NCBI GenBank assembly: GCA_964390795.1
Contig: CAYMLQ010000210.1
Location: 1-10,208, forward strand
DNA: 10,208 nucleotides
Source of the DNA: CAYMLQ01 sp964390795
GTDB taxonomy: Bacteria > Verrucomicrobiota > Kiritimatiellia > RFP12 > UBA1067
Direction: 5' to 3'
Shown: positions 7,110 through 10,208 of the stretch, in pieces
Layout of the letters: every line of letters begins with the position of its first letter
Position numbering within the stretch: position 1 is the first letter of the stretch
Position numbers and translations under genes: made by a program
The notes under the pieces: generated by a model
The model's database searches: none
What the model saw: the letters and a program-made list of their open reading frames with translations, nothing else
What the model was told of the DNA's origin: nothing

Positions 7110-9686
7110 TCAGCGCCACACTTCCAGCGCCGGGCGGCGATCCTGCTGCACATCCTCGCGGGTTGCGAAGCTGGCGGTGCAGGCGCGGAAATCGTCCTCC
7201 GGATATTTCTTCTCTTTGATGAGGACGAAGGTCACGGCGGCGCCGGGATGCTCCGCCGCATAGCTGGTGACGTCAAGCCAGGCGGTACGCGCCGGTGCGC
7301 CCGGCATGAAGGAGAGATGTCCCACTGGCCGCGTGGCGAGGTCGACCCTGGCCAGGGCCGATACGGTGCGGCAGACGGCTGGCGCCTGCCTTGCGTTCAG
7401 CGTCCGTTCATCCCAGTCGGCGGTAGGTGTCCCATAGACAAGGTGGTCGAAGGCCTCGCCCGCCGGCCCCTGGGCCAGGCCGTGGACGCGCAGCAGCACC
7501 CGCTTGGCGGTGCCGATGTCAGCCGGCAGGCGGAAGCGGATGAACGAGATGCGGTTGTTGCCGTCCGAACCCTGGCGGACGCCCATGATGGCGGAGCCGC
7601 CGAAGCGGCCATCCGCCTCGGCGCCCTGGCGCACTTCGCCGTCGGCCTCGGGGGCGAGGACCTCCAGGCGGCTGGGCCGGGGTTCGATGCCGATGAGCCA
7701 GACGCTGTCCCGGGGCTGGACGAGCGCGAGCGGCTGGCCCGCCACCGTCAGGCGCTGCACCGTCTCGCCGAAGCGTGCCGCGCTGACCTCCTTGATCTGC
7801 AGGAGGGCGCCCGGCGGGATGGCGAGGCCGCGCAGGTCCAGGGAGAGGGGATAGTCCGCACGGCTGTTGGGCTGCGGCAGCCAGAGGTGGATGCGCCCGG
7901 TGGCAGGATCGCGGGAGCAGAGCGGGATGACAGTGATGTCGGCGCTGCGGCAGCCCGGCTCCAGCAGGGGCCGCGACTGGGCGAAGCCCTCGGCGAACAG
8001 GCGGGTCACCTCTGCGTTCTTGGTGCTGTCGCCGATGTCCCTGTCGCTGCCGGCCGGCGTGCCGGGGTCGTGGTCGCGGACCAAGGTTTTGCAGACGCTG
8101 TTCGACTTGCGCAATTCATTGGCGAACTTGAACTGGTAGAAGGCCTTGGCTCCGGCGCGGGAGGCCAGGCCCCAGACCGAGGCCTGGTTGCGGAACACCA
8201 GCGGCGTATCGCAGGTATAGGGGGTTGTTGGACGCGCCCAGTTGGCACCGGTCGAATAGTTGAATTCCGAATAGATGATGGGCAGGGCCTCGCGGTCGGG
8301 GGATTCCTCCCGCATCATGGCATTCATCTCATCGATTTCGGCCACATAGGAATAGGGCCGGCTGTTGTAGCGGTGCTTGCAGAACCACTGCACGAGCGGC
8401 GGATCGGCGCGGCGGCCCTGGAAGTCGGTGCGTAGCGTGCGCATCATGTTCCGGGCCACCTCGCTGGTGCCGCTGCCCGCAAGAACGGGGGCGGCGAAGA
8501 CCGGCTTCAGCGACAGGCCCTGCAGGCGGTTGACGTCCGTGATGGCGCTATGCACCGCGTCGGCGTAGACCTGGATGCTGCGCATATAGATCTCCGGCTT
8601 CAGCTTGGCTGCGTAGTCATCGGGCTCGTTGATGTATTGGTAGTGGCGGACGCCGGCGGTACGCGCCTGGTGGAAAACCCAGGCATAGATCGTCACCCAG
8701 TTATGCCAGGCGCTCTGCCAGTTTTCATCCCAGCCTTTGTGGTTGAGTTCGCAGACGGGGGTGATGCCCAGCATCCGCAGCAGGAGGTTGGCGTGATCGA
8801 CCGTAAAGACACTGTCTTTTTCAACGAAGCGGCTGGCGGAGCGGCGGGCGAGGGTCTCCCAGTCGATGACGCCGCAGCGGACCGGATCGGCGCGTACCGC
8901 GGCCCGCCGCCGGGCGAACTCTTCGGCCGTGGCGACGGGATCGCCGAGGCGGAGATCCTCCTTCTTCACATGACGGCCGGCGGTATACCAGGTGCGTACG
9001 CCGTTCACGCCGAGATAGCGGAGCCAGGCGGCCTGGTTCTCGCCTTCGACGAGATGCACGGAGCTGAAGCCGACATACTCCATGCTGGTGCCGACCACCT
9101 TCGCTTCCGGGCACAGGGTGACGGCGGGACTGGTGGGCATGGTCTGGGACGGGTCGCGATAAACGCCGATCTCGGACAGGCCGCCACCGCCGCTGGTACG
9201 GATCTCGATGCGCAGGGCGCCGGCCAGGACAGTGGGGAAGCTCCGTCCTTGGGGGTCCAGGCCCTTGCCTTCGTACAGTGGCCGCCAGCCGTCGGCATCG
9301 TGGATGCTCACCCGGTGCCAGCGGATGAGAGGCTTGGGTTCGCAGAGGACGATGCGATGGATGGGCGTGGCCATGCCCAGGCTGACCTCTATCCATGATT
9401 GGGTTTTGGTATTGGCCACCAACCAGGCGGTCTCCGGCTTCCCGTCGATGGCGTTGACGGACGCTTTGCCGCCGTCGCGGTAGCTGCTGACATGCGCATA
9501 GTGGAGGGCGATGGCCGCCAGGTTGATGCGGCCGTCGGGTCCATCCTGGCCCTGATCGCCTACGTGAGCCGACTGGTCCGCTTCGACGAGGGTGAGGACG
9601 TCGGGAGTCTTTCCACCCGCTGCCGCCATCAGGGAAAGGCCGTCTGGCCAGAATGAAAGGAACAGGATAATGAGGAGGCTACGCAC
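7110..9686 (-). CDS. secreted GH39-like glycoside hydrolase with discoidin-like and CBM96/DNRLRE-like domains
   Basis: Exported multidomain glycosidase, 858 aa from the chosen start. Order: signal peptide (1-23, RSLLIILFLSFW); an F5/8-type C/discoidin-like beta-sandwich (about 55-177, with DGKPETAWL and IEVSLG); a TIM-barrel catalytic region (about 195-580); a beta domain (about 580-675); and a C-terminal module (about 678-856). In the barrel YINEP puts the likely acid/base at Glu354, and IIYSEFNYSTG the nucleophile at Glu474. The 120-residue gap and the EFN-S context resemble clan GH-A, especially GH39. The C-terminal module has the RISFIRFRLP strand, ADWDERTLNARQAP and WLDVTSY signatures of CBM96/DNRLRE domains. 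The substrate is unknown. The frame is open up to a GTG at 9806, but the GTG at 9686 has GAAGGG six bases upstream and places the signal peptide at the N-terminus, so it is preferred. The gene is alone on its strand and convergent with the PATR gene. Confidence 0.85.
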   Translation of the reverse strand: MRSLLIILFLSFWPDGLSLMAAAGGKTPDVLTLVEADQSAHVGDQGQDGPDGRINLAAIALHYAHVSSYRDGGKASVNAIDGKPETAWLVANTKTQSWIEVSLGMATPIHRIVLCEPKPLIRWHRVSIHDADGWRPLYEGKGLDPQGRSFPTVLAGALRIEIRTSGGGGLSEIGVYRDPSQTMPTSPAVTLCPEAKVVGTSMEYVGFSSVHLVEGENQAAWLRYLGVNGVRTWYTAGRHVKKEDLRLGDPVATAEEFARRRAAVRADPVRCGVIDWETLARRSASRFVEKDSVFTVDHANLLLRMLGITPVCELNHKGWDENWQSAWHNWVTIYAWVFHQARTAGVRHYQYINEPDDYAAKLKPEIYMRSIQVYADAVHSAITDVNRLQGLSLKPVFAAPVLAGSGTSEVARNMMRTLRTDFQGRRADPPLVQWFCKHRYNSRPYSYVAEIDEMNAMMREESPDREALPIIYSEFNYSTGANWARPTTPYTCDTPLVFRNQASVWGLASRAGAKAFYQFKFANELRKSNSVCKTLVRDHDPGTPAGSDRDIGDSTKNAEVTRLFAEGFAQSRPLLEPGCRSADITVIPLCSRDPATGRIHLWLPQPNSRADYPLSLDLRGLAIPPGALLQIKEVSAARFGETVQRLTVAGQPLALVQPRDSVWLIGIEPRPSRLEVLAPEADGEVRQGAEADGRFGGSAIMGVRQGSDGNNRISFIRFRLPADIGTAKRVLLRVHGLAQGPAGEAFDHLVYGTPTADWDERTLNARQAPAVCRTVSALARVDLATRPVGHLSFMPGAPARTAWLDVTSYAAEHPGAAVTFVLIKEKKYPEDDFRACTASFATREDVQQDRRPALEVWR

Positions 9687-9826
9687 GTTAAACCCTTCGA
9701 TGATGACAGCCCTGGCTGGTCCCGTCGGAGTTACCTGATGATGGGTGATTTGACGGCTCGTGTCTTTCACGCTTCCTATTTTACACAACCGAATGGTCGT
9801 GTACACGTCAATTTAGAATTGCTGAA

Positions 9827-9862
9827 TTTTCGAGGCCCGGCGTTGACGGCGGGCCTCGAAAA
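9827..9862. promoter_or_regulatory. perfect 13-bp inverted repeat, probable operator
   Basis: TTTTCGAGGCCCG (9827-9839) and CGGGCCTCGAAAA (9850-9862) pair perfectly around a 10-base loop. The A and T runs are on the wrong sides for a rho-independent terminator in either direction: T before the stem, A after it. The repeat encloses the -35 box of the downstream promoter and covers most of its spacer, so protein binding here should block RNA polymerase. It lies between two divergent genes and could control both. Confidence 0.7.
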
Positions 9863-9871
9863 ACGTATGCT
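9843..9871 (+). promoter_or_regulatory. candidate promoter of the ThuA-like gene
   Basis: TTGACG (9843-9848), a 17-bp spacer and TATGCT (9866-9871). The -35 matches five of six consensus bases, the -10 four of six, and the spacer is ideal. The start should be near 9878, giving a leader of about 77 bases. That leader contains a small palindrome, GCAGGCGAGCCTGC (9919-9932), ending 12 bases before the GGAGG ribosome site. Confidence 0.6.
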
Positions 9872-9954
9872 GGCAAAGTTTCCAGGTATGAGAGGCTAAA
9901 CCCGTCAGGCGTGTGGGCGCAGGCGAGCCTGCACGGAGAATTACGGAGGGTCGG

Positions 9955-10208
9955 ATGTGTAGGATATCACGGCGCGCGTTCATAAGTACCACAACGGCAG
10001 CACTCTGTGCCGTCAGCAGCCTGTCAGCCCCGCTGACGACTGACGAGTATGCCATCACACCCGAATGGCAGGCGGCGATGGAGAAGAGCGCTCCGGAGAA
10101 AGCGATGGCCATCCCCAAGAAGGAGCGCACGCTGCTGGTCTTCTCGTTGATCACCGGGTTTGACCACAAGGTGACGCCCAAGACGGCTGCGGTGGTGAAG
10201 ATGCTGGG
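9955..10208 (+). CDS. Tat-exported ThuA-like domain protein, N-terminal part
   Basis: Partial gene cut by the right edge; 84 codons are visible. The start ATG is preceded by GGAGG (9945-9949) five bases away, the strongest ribosome site in the window. Residues 1-27 form a twin-arginine signal: SRRAFI followed by a modest hydrophobic core (TTTAALCAVSSLSA). After a short linker, RTLLVFSLITGFDHK and TAAVVKMLG resemble the first strand and helix of ThuA-like proteins (glutamine-amidotransferase-like fold). ThuA itself belongs to trehalose and disaccharide use in rhizobia, and similar Tat-signal proteins are abundant in PVC-group bacteria with unknown activity. The assignment rests on about 30 residues, so a related Rossmann-type fold is possible. 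Tat export implies folding, perhaps with a cofactor, before crossing the membrane. It is divergent from the GH39-like gene and may share the operator between them. Confidence 0.7.
   Translation, partial: MCRISRRAFISTTTAALCAVSSLSAPLTTDEYAITPEWQAAMEKSAPEKAMAIPKKERTLLVFSLITGFDHKVTPKTAAVVKML

Noticed and set aside
7074..7111. Inverted repeat GAGAACG / CGTTCTC between the convergent genes as a terminator
   Set aside because: The arms are only 7 bp with a 24-base loop, there is no T-run, and it overlaps the stop codon of the glycosidase.
7038..9398. Long plus-strand open frames (465 and 282 codons) antisense to the GH39-like gene
   Set aside because: They are shadows caused by high GC at third positions; the minus frame carries catalytic and binding-module motifs across the whole span.
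9798..9807. Palindrome CGTGTACACG upstream of the GH39-like gene, overlapping a TTGACG on the minus strand
   Set aside because: Ten bases is too short to be significant, and the nearest -10-like TAAAAT is 22 bp from the TTGACG, so no convincing promoter forms.
9813..10181. 122-codon minus-strand frame opposite the ThuA-like gene
   Set aside because: The plus frame has a strong Shine-Dalgarno, a Tat signal and a ThuA-like segment; the minus frame has none of these.

Overview
The window is GC-rich bacterial DNA carrying seven protein genes. Nearly all look secreted or membrane-bound and tied to polysaccharide breakdown. The mix suggests a member of the Verrucomicrobiota or a related PVC-group lineage. 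The markers are a sialate O-acetylesterase-type (SASA) protein, a beta-helix glycosidase, a large autotransporter-associated beta-strand repeat (PATR) protein without a barrel, a multidomain glycosidase with discoidin-like and CBM96/DNRLRE-like modules, and a Tat-exported ThuA-like protein. That assignment is inferred from gene content; no rRNA, tRNA, mobile element, CRISPR array or origin was seen.

Left block (1-4530, minus strand, read right to left): a compact four-gene operon. Its order is a secreted GH49/GH28-like beta-helix glycosidase, a 10-TM EamA/DMT transporter, a secreted 550-residue protein of unknown family, and the N-terminal part of a SASA-domain esterase that runs off the left edge. 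Junctions are a 4-bp ATGA overlap, an 8-bp overlap with a good Shine-Dalgarno, and a 13-bp gap. A credible extended -10 promoter (4501-4530) points to a leaderless start at 4493 for the first gene.

Centre (4566-7014, plus strand): a divergent 772-residue PATR surface or secreted protein. Its predicted sigma70-type promoter has a run of eight C residues inside the -35/-10 spacer, an arrangement known from phase-variable surface genes. The protein contains a tandem duplication flanked by a second, older repeat pair.

Right block: a convergent minus-strand gene (7110-9686) encodes a secreted GH39-like glycosidase with an N-terminal discoidin-like and a C-terminal CBM96/DNRLRE-like domain. Its start is best placed at an internal GTG with a Shine-Dalgarno. 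Divergent from it, a plus-strand gene starting at 9955 encodes a Tat-signal ThuA-like protein cut by the window end. Its promoter has a near-consensus -35 sitting in the loop of a perfect 13-bp inverted repeat, which looks like an operator.

Together the genes suggest export of enzymes that cut and de-acetylate a complex glycan, import or export of a small product, and a displayed beta-solenoid protein. The substrate cannot be read from sequence alone. The left cluster and the two right-hand genes are separate transcription units. No gene-free stretch exceeds about 270 bases.
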